From positions 11,399 to 75,398 of the forward strand of contig JAZOLG010000029.1 of NCBI GenBank assembly GCA_045652765.1: DNA of 64,000 bases. Direction: 5' to 3'. The notes under the pieces were generated by a model. That model was given only the letters and a program-made list of their open reading frames with translations, did no database searches and was not told the DNA's origin. Position numbers and translations under genes: made by a program. This document shows, piece by piece, positions 1 to 9,008 of the stretch (the stretch's first letter is position 1; the number at the start of each line of letters is the position of its first letter). This stretch comes from UBA1231 sp045652765. GTDB lineage: Bacteria > Bacillota_I > Bacilli_A > ML615J-28 > CAG-313.

Positions 1-885
1 ATTGTAACTGTTCCAGTAGAATTAGACTCAAGACCATCAAATATCACAGATTTAGATTATGTAAAAACATTCTTACAAACAATATATGCTAACTCTCGTG
101 ATTATATGTTTATGTATGATGGAACATTAGCAGTTCTTAATAAAGATCTATTCATTAATGTTGAAGATGATTTAAAAGAAACATTCTATACTTATAAAAA
201 TAGACCTGATGTATCACAATCTGTTTTAGATCAAAAAGTATATCCTGGGTATGTCATCCCTAACGAAGAAAATGTATTATGGATAGTAGTACATGATTCA
301 GGATTAAGTACTGTTGGTGTAGATGCAGAAAGATTAGCGCAAAATCAATGGAATAGCGCATATATTGGTGGTGGTCGTGAAGCATCTTGGACTTACACTG
401 TTGATGATTTTGGAATTTATCAAAGTTATGAAGATACAGTAACATTATGGCATGCTACGGATGGAAGAACAGAAGGTGGCGGAAACTTAAATGGTATTGG
501 TATCGAAATGTGTGTTAATGCAGATGGCAACTTTGAAGCTTGTTTCTTAAATGATGCTAGACTTATCGGTCATTTATTAAAAACATATGATTTAGGTATG
601 TTAAATATGAAACAACACTATGATTTTTATCCAGCTAAAAACTGCCCACAAGTTATTAGAGATAATGATCGTTGGTTTGAATTCTTAACAGCATGTATTT
701 GGGAATATATATCTCAAACATTATTAACTCAATATGATATTACTTATCAAATTCAAGCCGAAAACTTAGAACAATGGCCAGTTGATGGAATGTATGATTT
801 AACAAATGTTGTTAAAGATTCAAAAGTAAATATTACTTATACTATTAATGGTGAAACATTAAATATTCAATCTATTAAAAAATAA
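1..885 (+). CDS. N-acetylmuramoyl-L-alanine amidase (Amidase_2/PGRP type), 5'-truncated by the window edge
   Basis: The reading frame is open from base 1, so the start lies outside the window; 294 codons are visible. The C-terminal two thirds resemble the Amidase_2/PGRP fold, a zinc amidase that cuts between MurNAc and L-Ala of peptidoglycan. Visible zinc-ligand candidates are the His in WIVVHDSG, the His in MKQHYDF and the Cys in AKNCPQ, in family order. The segment GRTEGGGNLNGIGIEMCVN matches the core strand of the family. About 90 residues precede the domain and about 60 follow it; I cannot assign either. No prophage genes are adjacent, so it is more likely a cellular autolysin or remodelling enzyme than an endolysin. 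The gene ends in a clear terminator. The fold call is fairly sure; substrate and location are inferred. Confidence 0.85.
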   Translation: MVTVPVELDSRPSNITDLDYVKTFLQTIYANSRDYMFMYDGTLAVLNKDLFINVEDDLKETFYTYKNRPDVSQSVLDQKVYPGYVIPNEENVLWIVVHDSGLSTVGVDAERLAQNQWNSAYIGGGREASWTYTVDDFGIYQSYEDTVTLWHATDGRTEGGGNLNGIGIEMCVNADGNFEACFLNDARLIGHLLKTYDLGMLNMKQHYDFYPAKNCPQVIRDNDRWFEFLTACIWEYISQTLLTQYDITYQIQAENLEQWPVDGMYDLTNVVKDSKVNITYTINGETLNIQSIKK

Positions 886-891
886 TATAAA

Positions 892-925
892 AGAAAGGCG
901 AATAAAATATTCGCCTTTTAATTTT
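892..925 (+). terminator. Rho-independent terminator after the amidase gene
   Basis: A 10-bp stem (aaaggcgaat at 894-903 pairing with attcgccttt at 909-918) with a 5-nt loop is followed by a T-rich run just past the stop codon. Confidence 0.85.
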
Positions 926-995
926 TTAATGCTATTTTCTTGTATTAATAGTTTGAAATGTGATATATTAATATAAAATGGAGGAAAATAGTTTT

Positions 996-2246
996 ATGAG
1001 TTACAAGAGTTTTGAATTATTAAATAAACTATATTTTGTAAGAACTGGAGGTTCTAAGGAAGAATTACAAGCGGCTGAAATTTTAAAAGCTGAATGTGAA
1101 TCACTTGGTGTACCTGCAGTAATTGAATCTTTTAAAGTAGATGGATGTGACATAAAAAAAGCAAGTGTCAAATTTATTGAACCAGATTTAGAAGTTGAGT
1201 GTGTTGGTGTTGGTATGTCATCATCTACATCAGAAGAAGGTGTCACAGGTGAATTTACATATATAACATCAGCGCAAGATGCACTTATTCAAGATGTTAA
1301 AGGTAAAGTTTGTTTGATACATTCGAAACTTGTAAATCCTAAAATATATAAAACTTTAGTAGAAAAAGAAGCGTCAGCTTTAATTTTGTGTTGTGGTAGT
1401 GTATATGAGGAAAATGAAAATGTTGATTTAGATCCATATATGTATCGTGAAAGAAATTACAAACATGGTAAAATTCCTGCTGTTTGTATTAGAATGAAAG
1501 ATGCTGAACAAGTACTACGCGCTAAGCCAAAGAAAGCACATGTTATAATGATTGAAGATGAACTTCAAAACGATTCACATAATGTAGTAGCAACTATTGA
1601 AGGAACAAAATTCCCAAATGAAGTAATTGCTTTTACAGCTCACTTTGATTCAGTAAGTTATTCTAAAGGAGCATTTGATAATGCAACTGGTTCAACTGGT
1701 ATAATGCAACTTCTTGCATATTTTAACGAACATAAACCTGAACGTACACTTAAGTTTATTTGGTGTGGAAGTGAAGAAATGGGTTTACTTGGTTCTAAAG
1801 CATATTGTGAACAACATAAAGAAGATTTAAAAGATTATAAATTATGCATTAATATAGATATGATTGGTGTCACAATTGGTTTCGATATTGCATGTTGTTC
1901 ATCAAATATATCATTAGTTAACTTTATTAAATATTTAGGATGTGAAAAAGGTTTCGCAATTGAGCCAAGACAAGGTGTTTATTCATCAGACTCAACAGTT
2001 TTTGCTGATAATGGAGTCCCTGGATTATCTTTTGCTAGACTTGCTCCACAAGGTGGTGCACAAATACACTCAAGAAGAGATGTTATAGATTTCTTAGAAG
2101 AAGATAATTATTATAAGACTTGTGATTTTATTGCAAGTTTTGCTGAAAGGTTAATTTCATCAAAAGTATTCCCAGTTGAACAAGAAATTCCTGGAAATAT
2201 AAAAGAAGAAATTGAATATTATTTTGGACGTAAAGAAAGACAATAG
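996..2246 (+). CDS. M28-family zinc metallopeptidase with inserted PA domain
   Basis: A 416-residue protein of the M28 aminopeptidase family, which uses two zinc ions to remove N-terminal residues. Metal-ligand motifs in order are AHFDSV, AFDNATGS, GSEEMGLLGS (catalytic and ligand Glu), the Asp in NIDMIG and the His in AQIHSRRD. A PA-like segment (roughly residues 80-185) precedes the catalytic core. An upstream in-frame ATG at 978 exists, but the GGAGG Shine-Dalgarno lies at 980-984, inside that extension and 11 nt before the ATG at 996, so 996 is preferred. No signal peptide is seen, so it is probably cytoplasmic. It is followed after 13 nt by an M18 aminopeptidase, forming a peptide-degradation pair. 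Confidence 0.88.
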   Translation: MSYKSFELLNKLYFVRTGGSKEELQAAEILKAECESLGVPAVIESFKVDGCDIKKASVKFIEPDLEVECVGVGMSSSTSEEGVTGEFTYITSAQDALIQDVKGKVCLIHSKLVNPKIYKTLVEKEASALILCCGSVYEENENVDLDPYMYRERNYKHGKIPAVCIRMKDAEQVLRAKPKKAHVIMIEDELQNDSHNVVATIEGTKFPNEVIAFTAHFDSVSYSKGAFDNATGSTGIMQLLAYFNEHKPERTLKFIWCGSEEMGLLGSKAYCEQHKEDLKDYKLCINIDMIGVTIGFDIACCSSNISLVNFIKYLGCEKGFAIEPRQGVYSSDSTVFADNGVPGLSFARLAPQGGAQIHSRRDVIDFLEEDNYYKTCDFIASFAERLISSKVFPVEQEIPGNIKEEIEYYFGRKERQ

Positions 2247-2259
2247 GAGGAATATATAT

Positions 2260-3624
2260 ATGTACGCAAAAAACATTTGGAAAAATGCTAGTCCTGAAAA
2301 AGTGACTGCTATTATGGATTTTAATGAAGGATATAAAGAATATATATCTAATGGTAAAACTGAAAGATTATGTGTTGATGAAACAATCAAAATTGCTGAA
2401 GAAAATGGTTATATTAATTTAGCTTTAGCTAAAACAGCAAAACCAGGTGATAAATTTTATTTAGTTAATATGAATAAAAATATTGTTTTATTCAAAGTTG
2501 GTGAAAAACCAGTTGTAGATGGTATTAGAGTATTAGGTGCACACATCGATTCACCAAGACTTGATATTAAACAAAACCCACTTTACGAAAGAAATGGTTT
2601 TGCCTTACTTGATACACACTATTATGGTGGTGTTAAAAAGTATCAATGGGTAACAGTTCCACTAGCAATTCACGGGGTTGTTTGTAAAAAAGACGGAACA
2701 ACAGTTAAAGTTTCTATTGGTGAATGCTGCAAAGATCCAGTAGTTGGTATTTCAGATTTATTAATTCATTTATCACAAGATCAATTACAAAAACCTGCTG
2801 GTAAAGTAATTGAAGGGGAAGACTTAGACATAACTATCGGTAGTATGCCATTAACTGGTGAAGAAAAAGAACCTGTTAAAGCAAATGTATTAAAAATGCT
2901 TAAAGAAAAATATGATATTGAAGAAGAAGATTTCTTATCTGCTGAACTTGAAATAGTTCCTGCTGGTAAAGCTAGAGATTATGGACTAGATAGAAGTATG
3001 GTTGCAGGTTACGGACATGATGATAGAGTATGCGCATATACTTCATTAAAAGCTGTATTAGATGCTAAAGTATCTGAATATACAAGTTGCTGTATTTTAG
3101 TTGATAAAGAAGAAATTGGTTCTGTAGGCGCAACTGGTGCTCAATCTTTATTCTTCGAAAATGCAATTTTAAAATTACTTGCTCTTCAAGGAGAAACATC
3201 TTTACTTGCGCTTAGAACAGCATTTGAAAACACTAAAATGTTATCAAGTGATGTAAGTGCAGGATTTGATCCATTATTTGCACATGTAAATGATCCAAAA
3301 AATGCCGCATATTTAGGAAATGGAATTGTATTTAATAAATTTACTGGTCGTGGTGGTAAGAGTGGATCAAACGATGCAAATCCAGAATACTTTGCTTGGG
3401 TTAGAAAAGTAATGGATGATAGTAACGTTCATTTCCAAACTGCTGAACTTGGAAAAGTTGACCAAGGTGGAGGCGGTACTATCGCTTATATCCTAGGTAA
3501 TTATAATATGAATGTAGTTGATGCTGGAGTTGCTGTTCTTAATATGCATGCACCTATGGAAATTGTTTCAAAAGCTGATGTATATGAAGCGTATCTTGCA
3601 TATAAAGCATTCTTAGAAAACTAA
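2260..3624 (+). CDS. M18-family aminopeptidase
   Basis: A 454-residue cytoplasmic zinc aminopeptidase of family M18. Signature segments are GAHIDSPRLDIKQNPLYE near residue 90 (metal-binding His/Asp), DTHYYGGVKKYQW, GYGHDDRVCAYTSL, DKEEIGSVGATGAQS (catalytic Glu pair) and the C-terminal VLNMHAPMEIVSKAD with the last His ligand. The frame extends upstream to 2212, but AGGAGG at 2246-2251 and the ATG at 2260 define the start. It is probably co-transcribed with the M28 peptidase upstream and the DUF1292 genes 13 nt downstream. The length fits the bacterial M18 type. Family membership is confident; the peptide preference is unknown. Confidence 0.92.
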   Translation: MYAKNIWKNASPEKVTAIMDFNEGYKEYISNGKTERLCVDETIKIAEENGYINLALAKTAKPGDKFYLVNMNKNIVLFKVGEKPVVDGIRVLGAHIDSPRLDIKQNPLYERNGFALLDTHYYGGVKKYQWVTVPLAIHGVVCKKDGTTVKVSIGECCKDPVVGISDLLIHLSQDQLQKPAGKVIEGEDLDITIGSMPLTGEEKEPVKANVLKMLKEKYDIEEEDFLSAELEIVPAGKARDYGLDRSMVAGYGHDDRVCAYTSLKAVLDAKVSEYTSCCILVDKEEIGSVGATGAQSLFFENAILKLLALQGETSLLALRTAFENTKMLSSDVSAGFDPLFAHVNDPKNAAYLGNGIVFNKFTGRGGKSGSNDANPEYFAWVRKVMDDSNVHFQTAELGKVDQGGGGTIAYILGNYNMNVVDAGVAVLNMHAPMEIVSKADVYEAYLAYKAFLEN

Positions 3625-3637
3625 AAGGAGAAATAGA

Positions 3638-3958
3638 ATGTCAGAAGTAAAAGATAATCAATTTGTATTTATTGATGAAGAAGGCAACGAAACATTATGT
3701 GAAGTAATTTTCACATATGAATGTGAAGAAAATGGAAAAAATTATGTTTTCTTTAATGCTCTTGATGAAAAAGACGAAAACGGAAATGTTGTAGTTGGTG
3801 TAGCTTCATTTAAACCTAAGGGTGAATTTTTTGATGAATTAGAACCTGTAGAAGAAGAAGATGAATGGACAATGTTAGAAGAGGTGTTCAAATCATACGT
3901 TGAAGAATGTGATGGTTGTGAAGAAGAAGATTGTGAAAATTGTCCTCATTGTGAATAG
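3638..3958 (+). CDS. DUF1292-family protein with acidic, Cys-rich tail
   Basis: A 106-residue acidic protein matching the DUF1292 pattern: an N-terminal strand pair (NQFVFIDEEGNETLCEVIF), a middle KNYVFF strand and a C-terminal helix beginning EWTMLEEVF. Molecular function is unknown. It carries an extra tail of about 16 residues with four Cys in two CxxC pairs (CDGC, CPHC) plus one more Cys, which its neighbour lacks and which suggests metal binding. It has a good Shine-Dalgarno (AAGGAG) 13 nt after the M18 gene and is followed 8 nt later by a second DUF1292 gene, so this is a tandem duplication. Confidence 0.85.
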   Translation: MSEVKDNQFVFIDEEGNETLCEVIFTYECEENGKNYVFFNALDEKDENGNVVVGVASFKPKGEFFDELEPVEEEDEWTMLEEVFKSYVEECDGCEEEDCENCPHCE

Positions 3959-3966
3959 GTAGTAAC

Positions 3967-4236
3967 ATGGTTGAATTAAAATCAAATCAATTACTTATTA
4001 AAGATGGCGATGGCCAAGAAACTCTTTGTGAAATAATTTTCACATTTGATTCGGAAGCAACAGGAAAAAAATATGTTGTGTTTCAACCAGTTGGTGATGA
4101 AACAGGCTTAGTTGCAGCCGCATCTTATGTTGAAAAAGAAAATGGCGAAGGCGAAATTGAACCTATTGAAACAGAAGAAGAGTGGGAATTAATTCAAGAC
4201 GCTTTAAATGATTTTTTAGAACAAGAAGAGGAATAA
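3967..4236 (+). CDS. DUF1292-family protein (second tandem copy)
   Basis: An 89-residue acidic protein paralogous to its upstream neighbour. Shared landmarks are N-Q-L/F, the GxETLCEIIFTF strand, KYVVFQ and a final helix after EEEWELI. It lacks the Cys-rich tail. The Shine-Dalgarno is weak and overlaps the stop codon of the preceding gene, so translational coupling is likely. A strong terminator follows 5 nt after the stop. Function unknown. Confidence 0.82.
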   Translation: MVELKSNQLLIKDGDGQETLCEIIFTFDSEATGKKYVVFQPVGDETGLVAAASYVEKENGEGEIEPIETEEEWELIQDALNDFLEQEEE

Positions 4237-4240
4237 GATA

Positions 4241-4274
4241 AATGTCAGTTCAATTGAACTGACATTTTTTTATA
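4241..4274 (+). terminator. Rho-independent terminator after the DUF1292 pair
   Basis: A 10-bp perfect stem (4242-4251 with 4256-4265, ATGTCAGTTC/GAACTGACAT), an AATT loop and a run of seven T. Confidence 0.9.
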
Positions 4275-4309
4275 TAAATATATTATTAGACTTTTAATCG
4301 TAAATTTAG

Positions 4310-4315
4310 TATAAT
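4310..4315 (+). promoter_or_regulatory. -10 element for the thiN gene
   Basis: TATAAT at 4310-4315 sits 21 bp before the thiN start, which would place the Shine-Dalgarno AGAGG right at the 5' end of the mRNA. No good -35 is visible. Confidence 0.55.
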
Positions 4316-4336
4316 AAGTAAAAGAGGACAAAAAAT

Positions 4337-4951
4337 ATGAAATGTATTATTATTGGTGCAGGTAACTTTCAAAATGAAAATATTATTAAGAATAAAGATG
4401 ATTTATTAATATGTGCTGATGCAGGTTATATATATGCAAAACAACTAAATATAGAAGTTGATTTGCTAGTTGGTGATTTTGATTCTATTGACGATATTCC
4501 ATGTAATATTAATATAGTTACCCTTCCAAAAGAAAAAGATGAAACTGATTTATATATTGCTATTTTAGAAGGTATTAAAAGAGGATATAAGGAATTTGAA
4601 ATATATGGTTCACTTGGCGGAAGAATTGAACATTCAATAGCTAATATTCAAATCCTTGCTAATATAGCTACTAAAAATATTATTGCTAAACTTTACGATC
4701 AAAATACCATAGTTGAAGTGTTAACTGTTGGTACACATATATATAATAAAGAATTAAAAGGTTATATATCATTATTTAGTTTAAGTGATAAATCGATAAT
4801 TACTATAAATAATTTAAAATATGAATTAACAAAACAACAAATTACTAGTTTATTTCCATTAGGTATTGATAATGAATTTATAGGAAGCGAGTCTACCATA
4901 ACTGTTCATGAAGGAATAGTATTATCAATAATTAATAAAAAGAATGATTAA
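4337..4951 (+). CDS. thiN: Thiamine pyrophosphokinase
   Basis: A 204-residue enzyme that transfers pyrophosphate from ATP to thiamine to make thiamine diphosphate. Diagnostic motifs are ICADAGYIYAKQL, VDLLVGDFDSI near residue 50 (catalytic Asp pair), LPKEKDETDLYIAI (substrate/Mg binding) and YGSLGGRIEHSIANIQIL (P-loop-like Gly-rich and His). The C-terminal part is the beta-rich thiamine-binding domain. It has its own -10 element and SD, and tmk follows 46 nt downstream with its own promoter. The product is the cofactor of the pyruvate:ferredoxin oxidoreductase encoded at 10112. Confidence 0.93.
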   Translation: MKCIIIGAGNFQNENIIKNKDDLLICADAGYIYAKQLNIEVDLLVGDFDSIDDIPCNINIVTLPKEKDETDLYIAILEGIKRGYKEFEIYGSLGGRIEHSIANIQILANIATKNIIAKLYDQNTIVEVLTVGTHIYNKELKGYISLFSLSDKSIITINNLKYELTKQQITSLFPLGIDNEFIGSESTITVHEGIVLSIINKKND

Positions 4952-4963
4952 ATCGAATATTTA

Positions 4964-4972
4964 TGATATAAT
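4964..4972 (+). promoter_or_regulatory. Extended -10 promoter for the tmk operon
   Basis: TGATATAAT (extended -10) at 4964-4972, 25 bp upstream of tmk. The -35 is weak, as expected for extended -10 promoters. Confidence 0.6.
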
Positions 4973-4996
4973 AAATATAATGTGAGGTAAGATTAA

Positions 4997-5629
4997 ATGA
5001 AAGGTTTGTTTATAACAATAGAAGGAAATGATGGTTCTGGTAAATCAACAGTAATAACATCATTAAAGAATGAATTGGCTAAGCTTGATATTGATGTAAG
5101 CTATTCGAGAGAACCAGGCGGCAGTTATGTTGCAGAAAAAATAAGAGAAGTAATTCTTGACAATGATAATATTGCAATGGATGATAAAACTGAAGCATTA
5201 CTTTATGCAGCAAGCAGAAGACAACACTTAAAAGAAACTGTTTTTCCTGCTTTAGAAGAAGGGAAAATTGTTATTTGTGACAGATTTATTGATTCATCAT
5301 TAACTTATCAAGGAATAGCAAGAGGACTTGGTGTTGACGAGGTTTATAATATGAACCTTTTCGCAACAGAAGGATTTATGCCACATTTAACAATATATTT
5401 ATTGGTTGATCCTAAAGTTGGTCTACAAAGAAAATCACACCAAAAAGAATTAGATAGATTAGAACATGAAAAATTAGAATTTCATGAAAAAGTATATAAT
5501 GGCTATTTAATGTTAGCTGAAAGATTTAAAGATCGTGTAAAAATAGTTAACGGCAATGTTACAATTGAAGAAGAATGTAAAGCTGTTAATGATATTATTA
5601 TAAACTTTATTAAAGAAAGAGGATTCTAA
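4997..5629 (+). CDS. tmk: Thymidylate kinase
   Basis: A 210-residue dTMP kinase that makes dTDP for DNA synthesis. The P-loop EGNDGSGKST lies near residues 9-18, followed by the DR motif in ICDRFIDSSLTYQG near residue 95 and the lid region around residues 135-150. The length is normal. It is the first gene of an operon that matches the Bacillus tmk-holB-yaaT-yabB-rsmI order, but yaaQ, yaaR, yabA and yazA are missing. Its stop overlaps the holB start by one base (TAATG). Confidence 0.96.
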   Translation: MKGLFITIEGNDGSGKSTVITSLKNELAKLDIDVSYSREPGGSYVAEKIREVILDNDNIAMDDKTEALLYAASRRQHLKETVFPALEEGKIVICDRFIDSSLTYQGIARGLGVDEVYNMNLFATEGFMPHLTIYLLVDPKVGLQRKSHQKELDRLEHEKLEFHEKVYNGYLMLAERFKDRVKIVNGNVTIEEECKAVNDIIINFIKERGF

Positions 5630-6576
5630 TGAACATTATTGATTATCAAAAAGAAGTTATAAATTTAATTGATAATAGTTTTAAGAAAAATCAAATTAGC
5701 CATGCATACATTTTTGAAGGAGAACGTGGTAGTGGACTAAAAGAAGTGGCTCTTTATTTTGCGAAAAAATTACTTTGTTTAGAAGAATCAAAACCATGTA
5801 ACAAATGTGCTAATTGCAAACGCGTTGACAATGGAACACATACAAATGTAATGATGATTTCTCCTGTTCAAGGAGTTGTAAGAAAAGATCAAATAAATAG
5901 CATTATTCACGAAGGTTCCATGACTTCACTTACTGAATTAAATAAAATATATATAATTGAAGAAGCAGAAAAAATGAATCGTTCATCTGCTAATGCTCTT
6001 TTAAAATTTTTAGAAGAACCTTATCCAAATAACTATTTAATATTGTTAACTGAAAATAGTAATGTTTTGCTTGAAACAATTACTTCAAGAACGCAACTTA
6101 TAAGATTTAAAAGAATTAATAAATCAATACTTGTTAAGAACTTACAAAATGATGGTATTGAAAAAGATGTAGCATATATATTATCAGAATTATTCGGTAG
6201 TTTTGATGAATCTAAAGAAGCCTTAAAAAATGGAACAATCATTAATGTTATTGATTTATTTAAAAAATTGATTATGGCTAAACAAAATAAAAAAGATATA
6301 TATGTTGAATATTTCTTAAATAAAAAACTAATAGACTCTAGTGAAGCAGCTCATTGGTTATTAGAAATATTCACACTATATAAAAGAGAAGAAATTAGAT
6401 TTATTGAAAAAAATGAATGCAATTATTTTACTAACTTAATTGATAGTGATACTTATCAAGATACTGATACATTTAAAATTGCAAATCAAATTGATGAAAT
6501 AAATTTAAGTATTGAAAAAATTAACGCTAAGGTTAATATTGATTTAGTATTAGCAGGATTATTACAAAAACTATAA
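5629..6576 (+). CDS. holB: DNA polymerase III delta' subunit
   Basis: A 315-residue clamp-loader subunit. It shows an AAA+-type N-terminus with the degraded P-loop GERGSGLKEV typical of delta', a zinc module of four Cys (CNKCANC preceded by C near residue 53), the NALLKFLEEP motif and a sensor-1/SRC-like stretch ETITSRTQLIRF in which the Cys of SRC is replaced. The C-terminal helical domain is divergent and rich in Lys and Asn. Translational coupling to tmk is implied by the one-base overlap. The call rests on motifs and conserved neighbourhood. Confidence 0.9.
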   Translation: MNIIDYQKEVINLIDNSFKKNQISHAYIFEGERGSGLKEVALYFAKKLLCLEESKPCNKCANCKRVDNGTHTNVMMISPVQGVVRKDQINSIIHEGSMTSLTELNKIYIIEEAEKMNRSSANALLKFLEEPYPNNYLILLTENSNVLLETITSRTQLIRFKRINKSILVKNLQNDGIEKDVAYILSELFGSFDESKEALKNGTIINVIDLFKKLIMAKQNKKDIYVEYFLNKKLIDSSEAAHWLLEIFTLYKREEIRFIEKNECNYFTNLIDSDTYQDTDTFKIANQIDEINLSIEKINAKVNIDLVLAGLLQKL

Positions 6577-6589
6577 AGGTGGTGAAAAC

Positions 6590-7408
6590 ATGATAGAAGT
6601 AGTAGGCGTACAGTTTAAAGGAATGGGACGCATATATTATTTCAAACCATTAAATATAAAATTCCAACCAGGAGATTACGCTATTGTTGAAACTGTTCGT
6701 GGTGTTGAACTTGGTAAAGTTATTGTTGGTAATAAAGAAATTGATGAAAGTCAATTTGAAACAGAACTTAAAGAAGTATTAAGAAAAGCAAAGGAAGAAG
6801 ATTTGCTTATTGAAGAAAAAAATAATAAAGAAGCTGAAGAAGCTTTTAGAATATTTAAAAGTGAAGTAGTTAAATTAGATCTTGATATGAAGCCGCTTCA
6901 AGCTGAATACACATTTGATCGTACAAAAATTATTTTTTATTATACTGCAGATGATCGTGTAGATTTTAGAGAGCTTTTAAAACAACTAACTCCACAATTT
7001 AAATTACGAGTTGAACTTCGACAAATCGGTACACGTGAAGGTGCAAGATTAATTGGTGGACTTGGTGGTTGTGGAAGAGAAATATGTTGTCGCAGTTTTC
7101 TAAAGAATTTCGATGTTGTTACAATGAAAATGGCAAAAGATCAATCAATGAGTTTGAATAATAATAAGATTAGTGGTATCTGTGGAAAACTTATGTGTTG
7201 TATTGCTTATGAAAATGGATTATATCAAGAACTTCGTGAAATTGTACCAGCTATTGGTACATATGTAAAAACACCAAATTGTGATTATTGTAAAGTTGTA
7301 GGTGTAGACTATGTTAAACAAATAGTCAGAGCCCAAGAGTCTCCTGATGCGATGCCTGTTGCGTATTACGCTGAACAAGTACAAGTTGTACCTAGAAAAG
7401 ATAAATAA
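6590..7408 (+). CDS. ricT: PSP1-domain protein RicT (YaaT)
   Basis: A 272-residue PSP1-domain protein. The N-terminus GVQFKGMGRIYYFKP and the C-terminal PSP1 core with conserved Cys (GGCGREICC and GKLMCC) match YaaT/RicT. In Bacillus subtilis RicT acts with RicA and RicF in a complex that binds Fe-S clusters and supports RNase Y-dependent mRNA maturation and phosphorelay control. Neither partner is encoded in this window. It has a strong Shine-Dalgarno (AAGGTGG) 13 nt after holB, and its stop overlaps the next start by one base. Confidence 0.9.
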   Translation: MIEVVGVQFKGMGRIYYFKPLNIKFQPGDYAIVETVRGVELGKVIVGNKEIDESQFETELKEVLRKAKEEDLLIEEKNNKEAEEAFRIFKSEVVKLDLDMKPLQAEYTFDRTKIIFYYTADDRVDFRELLKQLTPQFKLRVELRQIGTREGARLIGGLGGCGREICCRSFLKNFDVVTMKMAKDQSMSLNNNKISGICGKLMCCIAYENGLYQELREIVPAIGTYVKTPNCDYCKVVGVDYVKQIVRAQESPDAMPVAYYAEQVQVVPRKDK

Positions 7409-8148
7409 TGATAGAAGTAATAAATGATCTATTAGGATATGACGGAATAAAAATTATTCAGTGTCCTGACATGTTTCATTTCTCGCTTGATTCTAGTTTG
7501 TTAGGCGACTTTGTTACAATAAATCCTCAAGATAAAAGAATATTGGATATTGGTACAGGAAATGGACCAATACCTTTATTTTTATCACTGCGTACAAAAG
7601 CGCCAATTGATGGCGTTGAAATACAAGAACAACTTGCAGATTTAGCAGCAAGAAGTGTAAAATTAAATAATTTAGAGGAACAAATAACAATAATCAACGA
7701 TGATGTAAGAACATTACATAAAAAGATAGGCGTATCTAAATACGATGTAATAACTTGTAATCCACCATACTTTAAACATAAAGAAGAAAGTAATATTAAT
7801 AAAAACGATTATTTGACATTAGCTCGTCATGAAATAACGTTAAATTTAGATGAATTATTAGACTGTGTTAGAAAACTTTTAAAAGACAATGGTACTTTCG
7901 CAATGGTTCATAGAACTGAAAGATTAATGGATATTTTAGAAGTTTTTAGAAAATATAACATTGAACCAAAAAGAATCAGATTTGTTTATCCAAAGAAGAA
8001 TAGTACACATAGTCTAGCTGTACTAATTGAAGGTAAGAAAAGCAAGAAACAAGGTGGTTTAAAAATATTACCACCACTATATGTTCATAATTTAAATGGA
8101 ACATATACGAAAGAAATCCTTAGAATATTTAATTACAAACAGGAGTAA
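7408..8148 (+). CDS. tRNA1(Val) (adenine(37)-N6)-methyltransferase-like protein (YabB/TrmN6)
   Basis: A 246-residue class I SAM-dependent methyltransferase. The SAM-binding motif DIGTGNGPIPLFL is near residue 48 and the N6-adenine methyltransferase motif NPPYF (TCNPPYFKHKEES) near residue 115. Position between ricT and rsmI matches Bacillus yabB, the homologue of E. coli TrmN6, which methylates A37 of tRNA-Val. The yazA (GIY-YIG) gene usually found after yabB is absent, and rsmI starts 5 nt downstream. Family is confident; the exact substrate is by homology only. Confidence 0.88.
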   Translation: MIEVINDLLGYDGIKIIQCPDMFHFSLDSSLLGDFVTINPQDKRILDIGTGNGPIPLFLSLRTKAPIDGVEIQEQLADLAARSVKLNNLEEQITIINDDVRTLHKKIGVSKYDVITCNPPYFKHKEESNINKNDYLTLARHEITLNLDELLDCVRKLLKDNGTFAMVHRTERLMDILEVFRKYNIEPKRIRFVYPKKNSTHSLAVLIEGKKSKKQGGLKILPPLYVHNLNGTYTKEILRIFNYKQE

Positions 8149-8153
8149 TAAAT

Positions 8154-9008
8154 ATGAAAAGACAAAAAAGTTTTGATAATAATGATGCAAAATTATATTT
8201 AGTTGGTACTCCGATTGGTAATTTGGAAGACATTACTTTTCGTGCTATTAATACACTCAAAATGGTTGATATAATATATTGTGAAGACACTAGAACATCT
8301 TTTAAATTGTTAAATCATTACGAGATAACAACTAAGTTAAAGAGTGTACATTTATTCAATGAAAATGAAATTAGTCACGAAATCATTCAAAAGATAAAAG
8401 ATGGTTTGAATGTCGCAATTATCAGTGATGCAGGACTTCCAATTATATCGGATCCAGGTTGGGTTGTAGTAAAGGAAGCTGTTGATAATGATATTGATGT
8501 TGTTTCTATTCCAGGTGCTACTGCCGGTCTTACAGCTTTAATAGCATCAGGAATCCCAGCCCATTCGTTTTATTTTGCGGGCTTTTTAAATAGTAAAAAA
8601 GCCAAAAGAAAACAAGAACTTAAAAAATTATATAATAAAGAAGAAACAATCATCATGTATGAATCACCACATCGTATTGTGGAAACATTATCAATCTTAG
8701 ATGAACTCTTTACTAATCGTGATATTGTGTTAGCCAGAGAACTAACCAAGAAACATGAAGAGTATTTAAGAGGTAAGCCAAAAGAATTGTTAGAAATTGC
8801 TGATTCATTAAAAGGTGAAATGGTTTTAATTATTGAAGGTAATGCAAATCCTGAGACAGATGAACTTGTTGAATTAAATGATTTATCTCTAATAGAACAT
8901 TACAATCATTATATTGAAAAGGGCTTTACTGATAAAGACGCAATTAAACAAGTAGCACTTGATAGACATATATCTAAAAAAGATGTATATAACGTAATAA
9001 AAAAATAA
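8154..9008 (+). CDS. rsmI: 16S rRNA (cytidine(1402)-2'-O)-methyltransferase
   Basis: A 284-residue tetrapyrrole-methylase-fold enzyme that 2'-O-methylates C1402 in the decoding centre of 16S rRNA. Motifs are YLVGTPIGNLEDITFRA near residue 15, CEDTRTS, ISDAGLPIISDPG near residue 95, SIPGATAGLTAL and ESPHRIVETL. The length is normal. It is the last gene of the tmk operon and is followed directly by a hairpin terminator shared with the convergent gene. Confidence 0.95.
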   Translation: MKRQKSFDNNDAKLYLVGTPIGNLEDITFRAINTLKMVDIIYCEDTRTSFKLLNHYEITTKLKSVHLFNENEISHEIIQKIKDGLNVAIISDAGLPIISDPGWVVVKEAVDNDIDVVSIPGATAGLTALIASGIPAHSFYFAGFLNSKKAKRKQELKKLYNKEETIIMYESPHRIVETLSILDELFTNRDIVLARELTKKHEEYLRGKPKELLEIADSLKGEMVLIIEGNANPETDELVELNDLSLIEHYNHYIEKGFTDKDAIKQVALDRHISKKDVYNVIKK

